A stretch of 64,000 nt of DNA from Blasia pusilla (taxonomy: Eukaryota > Marchantiophyta > Marchantiopsida > Blasiales): NCBI GenBank assembly GCA_050084515.1, contig CM114272.1:15252001-15316000 (forward strand), given 5' to 3'. A model generated the notes under the pieces. That model ran no database searches. It was not told the origin of the DNA and worked only from the letters and a program-made list of their open reading frames with translations. Of this stretch, positions 8,985 to 19,310 are shown one piece after another. Both the position numbers and the translations under genes were made by a program. The number at the start of each line of letters is the position of its first letter. Position 1 is the first letter of the stretch.

Positions 8985-10698
8985 TCTACGTTTGCAACTC
9001 CAAGCTCTGCAGATTTGGCTTGACTCCAACCAAGACGCCAGAACAATGTTGTTTTTTCTGAAGAGATTCCGGATGTTATCAACCTCGGTGGATCTGCTTC
9101 GGATACCAATCGGGCCCTCTCGTCCGCCTACTGTTCCTCTTTGCAGTATCGGCAATAGTTTGCTTTCGCCTCTCGCCCTTGAAAATGTTCAAGCACATTC
9201 TTGTCGACGAGTTGCCGCCACGCACGATGGTAATTGCATTTTTTTTCCACTTTCGCTCCTGCTCAAAAGAAGGATGGAGGACGCTGAAGGGTATGGACAA
9301 AGTCCGATTGTCATCGATGGTGCAGGCTTCAACGGACAAAGTGCTTCAATTCCAGATGGTCCTTGATTGTCTCCCCCGCCAATGCGTGGGAGCCTTGGAG
9401 TGAAGAAGTCCAAAGATGCCCGTATCTAGAGTGCAACGGGCGAGTCAATACGTCGCAATTCCCTCCCAAGAATGCATAAACTCCATACGAGGTCGGTGCC
9501 ACCATACCGCCGGGAGGCCATCGATGTCCTCATTGTCAGGCATCGCCCTTCTGCGTTGGAGCGTGTCTTGAATACATATTTTTCATTGTCCATGACTTGG
9601 GCTCCACGTCAGAGTATACAAGGCTGGCTGTCCATGTTAACTCCCACACTCATCCTGTGACCGATGCAATTCAAAGACACATCAAGGAGGATGTGGCAAA
9701 GAAAGTAGCCGAGGTCTACAAAAACTCTCCGGGTTCAAAGCCCGGAGTGATCAAGCTCACAACGGCATCACAAATTTGTGAACAATTGCTTGGAATCCCT
9801 CGATAGGGCGAGATCACGGCGGTTGAGGAGAAACAACTCTGGGAAATTCTCGCATTTCTCGCTGATCCTGAATGCTTCCGGAATTTGCTGCGTCAGATAC
9901 GAGTTGTGGATGGAAAGACGGCCGAAATGGATGCCATCGCCTGAATCAAGGCCAACTCCATATTTCCATTCATTCAGAGATGGCAGTTCATGGGCCAAGG
10001 AGGCGAGGGATCCAGGGCCTATGTCTTCAAAATGTCAACCACAGGTCCGTCGAGTGGCCTCCATCTTATAGATCGAATGAGGGAAGGGGAAGATCTTCAC
10101 GGGAGCTGGGTAAGCTTTGATATTTGCTACAGAGTGCTGAACGGATGGTTGACGATGGGTGCTCACGTTTATGACCATGTGGAGAAGGGACTCAAAACTA
10201 TATTTGTCTGTGAAGTAAAGGCAGAAGAAGTTGGCAGTTTGAAGATGTGCTGGTTACTCTTATTGGAGGTGGTGAAGGAAAACAAAAGGCCACCTCCGGA
10301 AATTTATGGGTTCATGACGGACAATGCACAACCTGGGTGGATTGCTATCCGGGAAGTGTTCTGGGGTGGAGAGGTTCAACCGGAGAGGGAAAGGTCGGAT
10401 GCTTTCCATTGGCAACACTCTGTGACCCGGTACACCAAATCTTGCATCAAGGAGAACAAGAGGACAGAGCATGTCACTCTACTCCAACGGTGCAAGGACA
10501 GCAAAACCTTGAAGCAGGCCATGGAATGCCAAGAAGAACTTCATGGGTGGTGGAGGAAGCATGCGATTGAGGGGAAGTACAAAGAGTTGTGCGCTTGGTT
10601 GAGTTGGTGGACTGTACGTATGAGACAATGGGAAAACTTCATGCGGCAGGTGAGTTAACTATTTTGTCTTGTCAAGCTCACGCTGAGAATTATTTGTA
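8985..10698 (+). pseudogene. MULE/FAR1-like transposase, copy 1 (truncated)
   Basis: One frame from 9597 to 10658 is open apart from a TAG at 9804 and a TGA near 9943. It contains a FAR1/MULE-type core: FDICYRVLNGWLTMGAHVYD, then IFVCEVKAEEVGSLKMCWLL, YGFMTDNAQPGWIAIREVF (the second-Asp block) and SDAFHWQHSVTRYTKSC (like the LCxWH block). N-terminal sequence lies in other frames from about 9170, including FKHILVDELPP. An exon donor CAG|GTGAGT is at about 10649, and 49 bp of intron remain before homology stops at 10698, where a gypsy fragment begins. Such enzymes cut and paste Mutator-like transposons. The catalytic Glu region lies in exons present only in copy 2. Confidence 0.6.
8985..10698. 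repeat. Left arm of a 1.7-kb inverted repeat (partner 16255-17965)
   Basis: Reading 8985-10698 forward matches 17965-16255 in reverse complement almost throughout, with small indels and substitutions. The tightest stretch (9597-9806 against 17353-17144) gives identical 69-residue translations. Inner ends are GAGAATTATTTGTAA at 10698 and its complement at 16255. The spacer is about 5.6 kb. The arms are two opposed copies of the transposase gene. Confidence 0.85.
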
Positions 10699-10705
10699 AG
10701 GGAGT

Positions 10706-11127
10706 TTACAAGTGCTTCCAGAAAGCACTGGTAAATTTTGGATCCCGATCTGAAACAATGCTCCTCAGCAAACCGTGAGCACGCCACCAGCTATTGAGAA
10801 ACAATTGTGATTCGTACAATCCGTTGCGGAATCCACCGTCGGCACGAATCTCGCCAACTTGGTAAACTGATCAACAATCACAAGTATAGTGTTGTATCCC
10901 TCAGATTCGGGAAGACTCGTGATGGAATCCATACTCACACTTTGCAAGGGTCCTTCTGGGATCGGCAAGGGATGCAGCAAGCCTTTTTTCTTATCATAAG
11001 AAACTCTATTCGCTTGGCAGGTCACACATGTCTTCACATATTGAGCAACACCCTCTTTCATGTTGGGCCAAAAGAAGCGCTTTGACAGAACAACCAGCGT
11101 AGATTTCTCTCTTTTATGTCCTGCCAA
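10706..11127 (-). pseudogene. Gypsy integrase, truncated
   Basis: Shows the HHCC-type zinc region end (CVTCQANRVSYDKKKGLLHP), the first catalytic Asp block (SMDSITSLPESEG, DQFTKLARFVP) and, after a frame change near 10800, SIVSDRDPKFTSAFWKHL with the second Asp. The segment carrying the catalytic Glu and the C-terminal domain is missing, because the element ends at 10699. Confidence 0.88.
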
Positions 11128-11157
11128 GTGTCACGACGGGTCCGTCGTGACACTCTG

Positions 11158-11763
11158 CTAACACTTTGGTTTGCTCCTGCCTTGCCCTACATAGATCCTA
11201 CTCTGCTTGAACCTTAGTAAACCGTGCCTCAAACTTATGTTGGCCACCTTCTCACCCTGCTTCAACTTCCTCAGGTACTCCCCTGCGTGAGCATCCTTCA
11301 TATATCCTTCACGAATCCTTCTTTCCAGGTCAATTTCTTTAGGGAACATTGCTCTCAAGACCTGTGTCGTCGATGGCATGTGTTCCTCCTTGCGACTCAA
11401 CGCATCCGGAATCACATTATCTTTACCTAGCTTGTGAATCAACTCAACATCCATGAGCGCCAAGGTATCATGCCATTGCAGTTGTTTCGATGTCACTCGA
11501 TCCTAGATCTCAAAATACTTGAGTGATATATTATCGGTGAATACTCGAGTCCTGTGGAGCCCTAGATAATGCCGCCACTTCCTCAAGCAATGTACCACCG
11601 CGAACAACTCTTTCTTGTGAGTGGGCCATCTCCTTTCAGTATCGCTAAGCTTCTTGCTCTCGTATGCTACCAGTCTCCCTTCTTGCACCAACATTCCTGC
11701 AACCGCGAAATCACTAGCATCGGTATGCACTTCCAACGGTTTGTCAAACTCCGACAACTTCAA
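11158..11763 (-). pseudogene. Gypsy RNase H and connection region
   Basis: Frame 11763-11503 reads TDASDFAVAGMLVQEGRLVA, then ESKKLSDTERRWPTHKKELF, typical of RNase H with its Asp and Glu. A stop near 11500 interrupts before LMDVELIHKLGKDNVIPDALS, the usual end of the domain. The frame then runs through the connection to 11158. Confidence 0.88.
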
Positions 11764-11772
11764 TACTGGTTC

Positions 11773-12726
11773 CTACGATAGAATCTGCTTCACTCGATTG
11801 AATGCCTCATTAACTTCTTGGGTCCAAGTCGTGTTGGCAAAATTTGTTGTCCAATCCGTGAGAGGCCTCACAATTCCCGAAAAGTTTTTCACATAAGTGC
11901 GATAGAATTGCACCGCACCTATGAACCTCCTCATCCCCTTTATAGTGGATGGGGGTTCCCACTCGACAATCGCTTTCACCTTCTCCATGTTTGGACTGAC
12001 GCCATCTGCACTGACCACGTGACCCAAGAATTTGATCTTGCTCAAACCAAATTTGCTCTTCTCTACATTCGCATACAACTGATTTGCCCTTAGCTTAGAC
12101 AAGACCGCTCTCACATGTCGAACGTGCTCCTTTAGTGACTTCGAATAGATAAGTATGTCATCAATATAGATGATAACATACTCATCCATTTCCTTGTGAA
12201 AAATGGAGTTCATCAATGTGGTGAACGTTGGAGGCGCGTTACATAGACCAAAAGGCATCACTACAATCTCAAAGTAACTGTATCTTGTCCTACACGCAGT
12301 CTTCTCCACATCTGCCTCGGCAATCCGAATCTGGTAATATCCTAACTTCAAGTCAATCCTATTGAAACATCTCGCGCGTGCCAGCCTTTCGAAGAGATCA
12401 TCTATCCTTGGAAGAGGATAATTGTTCCGAACCGTCACTTTATTGAGCGCACGGTAATCAACACACAGCCTCATCTTTCCATCCTTCTTCTTTACAAAAA
12501 GAACAGGTGCTCCATAAGGTGACTTGCTAGTCCTAATGTAACCCTTTTCCAAGAGCTCGCTTAACTGCCTTTTCAACTCAAGAAGTTCCTCCTGATTCAA
12601 CCTATATGGTGCTTTTGAAGGCGGTTGGGAACCAGGTATGATCTCTATCTTATGATCGACGGCTCTATGTGGCGGCAATTCAGTCGGAATCTCCTTTGTC
12701 AAGACATCCTCAAACTCCTTGACCAC
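11773..12726 (-). pseudogene. Gypsy reverse transcriptase
   Basis: 317-codon open frame. It shows MRLCVDYRALNKVTVRNNYP, a fingers/palm block with DLKLGYYQIRI, VMPFGLCNAPPTF, the catalytic YIDDILIYSKSL (about 12175-12140) and FLGHVVSADGV. All standard Ty3/gypsy RT blocks are present and the YIDD box is intact. A stop near 12726 separates it from the protease frame. Confidence 0.92.
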
Positions 12727-12927
12727 TTCCTAGAGTGGTTCTAGGATTCCCCTTGAAGGAGTGTCCTGATCTCTGCGTATTCTGCTTGTAGCCTCCTCCA
12801 CTTGTCTCATCAAGCAGAGAAATCCATCCTCCAACTCGGTCATGCTCCTCCTTGTAATCGAGTTCACTAACTCCTTTTTCTCCGGAACCTCACGGACCAA
12901 CCGCACCTGTAACCGTTTGCCTTTTAG

Positions 12928-13890
12928 CTAGACGCTCAACCTCAAGGGTCTACGTCTTAACTCCACCTTATACGCATCTAGGAATGTATTCCCCAAGTCT
13001 CTGTCAATGCCATCCATTTCACACATAGTGAAATTCTCCTTTAACTCGAATACCCCGCATCCTACGGTCAAACCCAAGACCAAATCAGAAGTCCGATGAG
13101 ACTTGCCTCCTGCAAATCCTACTTGAATGGGCTCATCCATCTTAGAGGTAGACAACCCCAGTTCCTTCACAATTCTCGGGCTTAGGAAGGAGGTCGAAGC
13201 ACCTGTATCCACGAGCAACAACACATCGCGATTAGCAATCTTGGATCTTAGGTACACCAAATTGTGCGTCCTCTTGGTGACCTGAAGGGATGTCTTGAGA
13301 TCACCCGCCAACAGATGCTTAGCAGCAAACGCAATCATACTCCCATTACTAACCTTCAGTTTTGAACACACTTTGGCCAGGTGCCCCAGTTCGCCACAGT
13401 TGTAGCATATGACCTTGCCGTTCCGTGACTTCGAGTTCTGTCCTCCTCTTGGCTTCGCATGAAGTTCCACTCGTTTTGCTGCCGGGGCAGACGACTCTCC
13501 TCGATCGTGCTGGCCCCCACTCCAGACTCTTTTGAATGACTCCTTATTTTTCGACTTCTTCGAAAAAACTTTTGCCTCACAGGGTTTCTGGTTTTGGACC
13601 TCATCGTCCCCAATCCGCTCCGCCAGCTTCAGAAGATCCGCGCAGGTATCTGGCAACGTCGGAATTCGGTAAAGGGCCTTTTCAACGCTCGGCTTGAGTC
13701 CACTATTGAAGATAGCCTTCTTTGCGTGCTCATCTATCTTTGGAAGAGAAGTCAGTTTCGCACTAAACTCCCTCACATACGCGCTTAAGGAACCACTCTG
13801 CCGCATCCGCACGCATTCCACCGTGTCGCCCAACCCTTGGTACTCCGGAGTGAATCGATCCCCAATCAACACCTTAAACTCCTCCCAACT
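12928..13890 (-). pseudogene. Gypsy gag and aspartic protease
   Basis: The open frame 13872-12928 starts within the capsid-like region (SWEEFKVLIGDRFTPEYQ just upstream). It carries a CCHC zinc knuckle (CYNCGELGHLAKVC at about 13410-13370) and the retropepsin active site LLVDTGASTSFLS (about 13225-13185), then a flap and C-terminal region ending at a stop at 12928. The gag N-terminus is missing. It would have packaged the RNA and cleaved the polyprotein. Confidence 0.85.
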
Positions 13891-13914
13891 CAGAGGTGAC
13901 TCGCCGAGGTGCGG

Positions 13915-13985
13915 TAAGAGGAGAGGAAGAGAAGAGAGGAAGAGAGGAAGAGAGGAAGAGAGGAGAGAGGAGAGAGGAAACTAGG
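13915..13985. repeat. Purine-rich GAGAGGAA tract
   Basis: About 70 bp of near-pure G/A repeats (GAGAGGAAGAG units) directly at the truncated end of the gypsy gag. Simple-sequence repeat; it may have served as a recombination point. Confidence 0.75.
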
Positions 13986-14129
13986 GTCAACCGAAATAGA
14001 TACTCTTTTTTGAAGAGAGTTTCCGTTGGGTTGAAGAGAGGAAAATTTTTGTTTGAAATTTTTTGCACTTTTTTGTTCATATATTAAGAAGTCCCACAGT
14101 TTTTTTTTCCTCTTCCATATTTTGGCAAC

Positions 14130-14152
14130 CCCTCTGAGTCCGACGAGTTGCA
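14130..14152. repeat. Isolated palindrome unit
   Basis: One copy of the palindromic repeat family (GCAACCCCTCTGAGTCC followed by GACGAGTTGC) between the gypsy fragment and the 3' end of the second transposase copy. Confidence 0.6.
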
Positions 14153-15886
14153 AATTGCACAAAATTTAGAAAACTGAAAAATCAGTGGAATCATAAGTGT
14201 GGAACCAATCACTTTTTCCATCCAAGGTCTCAAATAATCATCATTTGCCCAGGGCTGAATAGAGTTCAAGCTCGAAGTGAAGGTTGAGAAAAAAATAAAA
14301 GTACAATCTAAAACCTCCTTTGCATCCTCAAAGTGGTTTGTTTAAAATACTTCGAACTTCTTTGAGGGACAGAATTGGTTGGTGGATTCCTACTCCTACC
14401 TCCGACTCTCTTAAAACTACCAGCATCACATAGTACATGTGCTTACAAGGGAAATACCTTTTGCCACTTGTCTCTCTTTGGACAAAGTCATCACATGAAC
14501 ATGTGGGAAATCAACAGATGTGCACCACATACACCCCTGTGACACTTGAATTTACAGTGTTGTTCCTGACCCAATACGTCCTTCCTATTCCATTGCCACT
14601 CAAGACATCTTTCGTGGTGATGATCTCCATTTTTGCCTCCCGAGCTGCTGCAATTTGCTTTGCTCTCTCCACCGTTGGCCTGCACATTCTGTTTCTCTTC
14701 ACCCCATTTCTAGACTCAAACAGAAATAATGGATTGAGATCATCCACCTTCTCCGGGTACATGTTGACATCAATCTTGAGTTGAATACGAAATGTAAAGG
14801 TCTCTGTAATGCGAACATGCTCCGAACTTCCCCCGTCTACGAGTCTGAAACCGGCACTTGTAAGATTGTCCATTTCGTCTTGAGTGCAGTTCGTGCCTGC
14901 GGCGATGGGCCAAATCGTGGGGGTATTCCCGGGAGCTCCAATGGCAACCGGATAAGACTTCCGGAAAGCGCAAGATTCATTTGGGCAGAAGAAGTACTTC
15001 AATTGATCCCCGGTCCTCGTGAAACGATCAAAGGTTTTGAGTCCCCAAAACCCAGGCAGAGGTCGTCTAGTCCTTGTACAGTTCTTATTTAGGAAAGTGC
15101 CGCATGCTCTCCTAATGCCATCAGATCCTGCCCTGCAGGTGGGTCCACGTCCTGGGTTGCTCCGAGATATATGCCACCATTTTAGGTTGCAATCCACCTC
15201 CATTACCGGAATCCCATATTGTTATACCACCCCAGTGACAGGATGTTGCGAACTTCCAGCAACGGAGGGCTTTTGAAATAAAACATTTACTGATTTGGAG
15301 AAGTAACTCCATCACGGATTTGGGACGGGTCCGGGGTCCCCGAATACCTGGGCGGTGTAATTTCCTCATCCAAATTAATCACCGGATTCGTTCTCGATCT
15401 TTGCCTCTTCACCGCTCTGAAGTCAAGATACTTATCTGGTCTCCACGAGTCTCGTTCGGACTGCTCTACCACCATCTGTATGGGACGTCTTGAAACCCGC
15501 CCACGAATATCCCCACCTATGTGTACGTCTTGCTCGAGTGAAGTTCCAGCTACGCACCGGTTGAAAGCTTCGACATACAATTTTTCATCACCAGATCTCA
15601 CAGCCGCCCTGACATAGAGCTCGTAGATCAACGGCCCTTTTCCTTTTGTTATGCCTTTTGTGAGAAAGATATGGGATGCTGCAGACTGTAGCATTGCTCT
15701 TGCCTGGTCTTGTTGGCATGCCTCCACAAGTGAAATTCGTTGGCATGCTTGTGACAACCTCCAAGAGGAATGAACACTTTCTGCTCCACTTGTGTTGGGG
15801 CAGAGGGCATTTTCATGAACGTTCAATCCCAACAACATTGCCGTCGTTGTAGGGAACGAAAATAACTCAGGAGTCAAAGAAATAAG

Positions 15887-16190
15887 CGACCTGTCGGAAC
15901 CAGACGGGTTGCAGGCCCGAGGCATCCCATGAACGACTCTGCGACCCGTCGGGTCCCGACGTGTTGTTACCTTAAACCCACCTACTGCAACCCGTCGGAA
16001 CCCGACGGGTTGCAAGGCCGAGGCATCCCATGAACGACTCAATGACCCATCCGGTCCCGACGGGTTGCACACTCGGGTTGCACCAAACATCTGGATGCAA
16101 CCCGTCGGTTTCCGTCGGGTTGCACACTCGGCAACCCGTCAGTTTCCGTCGGGTTGCACACTCGGCAACCCGTCGGTTTCCGTCGGATTG
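15887..16190. repeat. Palindrome array 4 (about 7 units, part tandem at 34 bp)
   Basis: Units begin near 15887, 15942, 15987, 16043, 16097, 16132 and 16165. The last three are head-to-tail copies of a 34-bp unit with CGTCGGTTTCCGTCGGGTTG cores. The centre differs from other arrays (TTTCC or AACCC rather than GAGTCC) while the arms CAACCCGTC/GACGGGTTG are kept. The array lies in the intron of transposase copy 2. Confidence 0.88.
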
Positions 16191-16254
16191 CACACTCGGT
16201 TTCTTGGATTTAAAATCCATATAATTCCCACGCTTCTCACCCTGGGCTACAAAT

Positions 16255-17965
16255 TTACAAATAATTCTCAGCGTGAGCTTGACAAGACAAAATAGTGAAC
16301 TCACCTGCCGCATGAAGTTTCCCCATTGTCTCATACGTACAGTCCACCAACTCAACCAAGAGCACAAATCTTTGTACTTCCCCTCAATCGCATGCTTCCT
16401 CCACCACCCATGAAGTTCTTCTTGGCATTCCATGGCCTGCTTCAAGGTTTTGCTGTCCTTGCAGCGTTGGAGTAGAGTGACATGCTCTGTCCTCTTATTC
16501 TCCTTGATGCAAGATTTGGTGTACCGGGTCACAGAGTGTTGCCAATGGAAAGCATCCGACTTTCCTCTCCGGTTGAACCTCTCACCCTGAACACTTCCCG
16601 GATAGCAATCCACCCAGGTTGTGCATTGTCCGCCATGAACCCATAAATTTCCGGAGGTGGCCTTTTGTTTTCCTTCACCACCTCCAATAAGAGTAACCAA
16701 AGACATCTTCAAACCGCCAACGTCTTACGCCTTTACTTCACGAGACAAATATAGTTTTGAGTCCCTTCTCCACATGGTCATAAACGTGAGCACCCATCGT
16801 CAACCATCCGTTCAAAGACTCTGTAGCAAATATCAAAGCTTACCCGGCCCCGTGAAGATCTTCCCCTTCCTCATTCGATCTATAAGATGGAGGCCACTCG
16901 ACGGACTGTGGTTGACATTTTGAAGACATAGGCCCTGGATCCCTCGCCTCCTTGGCCCATGAACTGCCATCTCTGAATGAATGGAAATATGGAGTTGGCC
17001 TTGATTTGGCGATGGCATCCATTTCGGCCGTCTTTCCATCCACAACTCAGATCGACGCAAAGACAAATTCGGAAGCATTCGGGATCAGCGAGAAATGCGA
17101 GAATTTCCCAGAGTTGTTTCTCCTCAACCGCCGTGATCTCGCCCTATCGAGGGATTCCAAGCAATTGTTCACAAATTTGTGATGCCGTTGTGAGCTTGAT
17201 CACTCCGGGCTTTGAACCCGGAGAGTTTTTGTAGACCTCGGCTACTTTCTTTGCCACATCCTCCTTGATGTGTCTTTGAATTGCATCGGTCACAGGATGA
17301 GTGTGGGAGTTAACATGGACAGCCAGCCTTGTATACTCTGACGTGGAGCCCAAGTCATGGACAATGAAAAATATGTATTCAAGACACGCTCCAACGCAGA
17401 AGGGCGATGCCTGACAATGAGGACATCGATGGCCTCCCGGCGGTATGGTGGCACCGACCTCGTATGGAGTTTATGCATTCTTGGGAGGGAATTGCGACGT
17501 ATTGACTCGCCCGTTGCACTCTAGATACGGGCATGCTGGACTTCTTCACTCCAAGGCTCCCACGCATTGGCGGGGGGAGACAATCCAAGGACCATCTGGA
17601 ATTGAAGCACTGGTCCGTTGAAGCCTGCACCATCGATGACAATCAGACTTTCTGTCCATACCCTTCAGGCGTCCTCCATCCTTCTTTTGAGCAGGAGCAG
17701 CAAGTGGCAAAAATGCAATTACCATCGTACGTGGGCGGCAACTCGTCGACAAGAATGTGCTTGAACATTTTCAAGGGCAGAGACGAAAGCAAACTATTGC
17801 CTGATACTCGCAAGAGGAACGAGTAGGCGGACAGAGGGCCCGATTGGTATCCGACAGATCCACTGAGGTTGATAACATCCGGAATCTCTTTAGGAAAAAC
17901 AACATTGTTACGAGCGTGCAAAGTTGGAGTCGAAGCCGGATCTGCAGAGCTTGGAGCTTGGACCA
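16255..17965. repeat. Right arm of the 1.7-kb inverted repeat (partner 8985-10698)
   Basis: Reverse complement of the left arm. Beyond the outer end (17965) the sequence passes straight into gypsy family 2 methyltransferase coding sequence. Confidence 0.85.
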
Positions 17966-18395
17966 TGCCGGGTGTCTCTTCCCATGTTGGCGAGACCTCT
18001 TCACCATTGTGGAGTATGACTCAAGAGCCACAGAGGAGTGGTGACGACCTCGTGAGGCAAGCATGGGGTCATGCATTTATCTGGGAGCAGCGAGAGCTAG
18101 GTGGCAATCGGGCTCCTGGAGTGGAGACGTTGACCTCACTAGATACCACACCCGTTGTGCGGAAGTGTCCAGAGGAGGGTGTTAGGGTGTTAGATCTCTT
18201 CGGAGGGATTAGCACCGGATTGGATGCGGTATTGCAGGAGAGTATACGGGTGCATCAATACCTTCATATGGAGAGAGATGAGACTGCGTGGCGAGTATCA
18301 TTACATCACATGGTGATATTGGTCCAGAGGTATCCTGAGTTGTTGCCGGTATCTACAGTATGGGGATATCAACATACGAGATCGACGCCTTGAGC
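17960..18395 (+). pseudogene. Family 2 copy A: C5 methyltransferase N-terminal part (SAM motif I)
   Basis: Open frame with SSHVGETSSPLWSMTQEPQ, which also occurs in copy C at about 52100. Then comes GVRVLDLFGGISTGLDAVLQ (about 18179-18238), the SAM-binding motif I of C5 cytosine methyltransferases (DxFxG). VHQYLHMERDETAWRVS follows, equivalent to motif II with its acidic residue, then RYPELLPVSTVWGYQ. Homology to the methyltransferase ends abruptly near 18395, where the next segment continues in inverted orientation. Known family role: binds S-adenosylmethionine for cytosine C5 methylation. Inference: it was translated as part of the retrotransposon polyprotein. Confidence 0.8.
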
Positions 18396-18826
18396 CCAAA
18401 ATAGCATCCACTATGAGATATGGTGCTCTCTAGACTCCATCGTATGCTCAACTCAGTACCTCTGATGGTATCAAGTTTGTCCACCACAGCCGTGGACGAT
18501 GGGTGCCTGATCCAACTCTTGCTGTATCTAACAACACAACAAGTCCCAACCAGGATCTCACCTGATGCACACTCGTCATCACACGTGCATGAGTGTCTCC
18601 CAACAAGGACACGTTCTCCAAAATGTACGCCAGAGAACATGTTTGACTCTCTTGCAAGTGTCCTACTACTCGTAGCATCTCCCAAAACATCCATGACCTT
18701 GGATCCTACAATCCAAACCCTCGGTCAATTGATGAATGACCCTAACATGGCCATCCAACAATCACCAAATGAATGGTGCCAACTTTATCCAGATCATGCG
18801 CCCCCACCAAAGAGATGTCGGCATTG
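18396..18826 (-). pseudogene. Family 2 copy A: C5 methyltransferase catalytic core (motifs IV, VI, VIII)
   Basis: Reading down from 18826 gives DISLVGAHDLDKVG, then VIVGWPC-stop-GHS (18756-18739), the motif IV PCQ loop with the catalytic Cys kept and Gln changed to TAG. Next are MFWEMLRVVGHL, AYILENVSLLGD with the ENV of motif VI (18621-18610), and THRPRLWWTNL, the motif VIII equivalent (18498-18481). These are the defining DNMT motifs in correct order and spacing. The segment is inverted relative to motif I at 18187. Two TAG codons (at the Gln and at about 18712) look like C-to-T decay. Confidence 0.85.
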
Positions 18827-19310
18827 GAGTCATCACCTGCAACTGACTTGCCATAGTCAACCAACAAAGATAGGAAGATGCATGCTAACCGGGAACCATC
18901 TCCTCATCACTCTCTTCGTGCCATCGAGCTCTTGTGTTGTCTCTCTCACTCGGACATGGGTTACGACTCAACCCATCTGCATCCTAGTTTAGCCGACCTG
19001 GCATGTGAACCACCTCGAACTGATACTCCTGTAGTAATAGAGCCCACTTGGCAAGCTTTCCTGTAAGCTTGTAGGACTCCATCAACCACCTCAACGGCTG
19101 ATGATCAGTGATAAGTATGAAAGGATTGCCAAATAAATAGCACCTGAAATGTGCCATGGCCCACATTGCAGCCAAGCACTCTCCCTCATAGGAGCTGTAC
19201 TTCGCCTCTGCAATGTTGTTCAATTGGCTCGTATAAGCCACAACGAACTCCCTCTCCTCGTCATCCATGTGAGTAAGCACTGCTCCTAGACCCAACATGC
19301 TCAAATCTGT
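18827..19310 (-). pseudogene. Family 2 copy A: RNase H and linker
   Basis: Minus frame reads SMLGLGAVLTHMDDEEREFV, then KYSSYEGECLAAMWAMAHFR and ITDHQPLRWLMES. This is Ty3/gypsy RNase H, matching copy B at 29120-29510 closely. The linker WHASAYLCWLTMASQ..VMTP reaches 18827, where the methyltransferase core follows in the same orientation. In copy B this linker leads to integrase instead. Confidence 0.88.

Larger units (their letters stand above)
10699..13890 (-). mobile_element. Ty3/gypsy retrotransposon internal fragment (gag to partial integrase)
   Basis: Minus-strand order from 13890 down is gag, zinc knuckle, aspartic protease, reverse transcriptase, RNase H, integrase. Both ends are cut: the gag N-terminus joins AG-rich DNA near 13890, and the integrase stops just after its second catalytic Asp at 10706. 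No LTRs are seen on either side. The right junction places it 49 bp inside a transposase intron. Coding frames are largely open with few breaks, so the copy is fairly young or recently truncated. Confidence 0.9.
14511..17966 (-). pseudogene. MULE/FAR1-like transposase, copy 2 (longest copy)
   Basis: The minus-strand reading begins near 17966. N-terminal blocks include KEIPDVINLSGSVGYQ and FKHILVDELPP. The transposase core lies at about 17480-16300, with SDAFHWQHSVTRYTKSC and a donor CAG|GTGAGT at about 16303. An intron at 16302 to about 15850 contains palindrome array 4. The next exon has ALCPNTSGAESVHSSWRL, like the TN-x-x-ESxxS block after the MULE core. The last exon (15203-14511) is Cys-rich: TCRAGSDGIRRACGTFL, then FFCPNESCAFRKSYPVAIG and GTNCTQDEMDNLTSAGF, possibly a zinc-binding module. 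Frameshifts, including one in the second-Asp region near 16600, make it inactive. No terminal inverted repeats were identified. Confidence 0.55.

Noticed and set aside
18353-18694. 113-codon minus ORF as a separate gene
   Set aside because: It is the wrong frame of the methyltransferase core; the motif-bearing frame is the one with ENV and RPRLWW.
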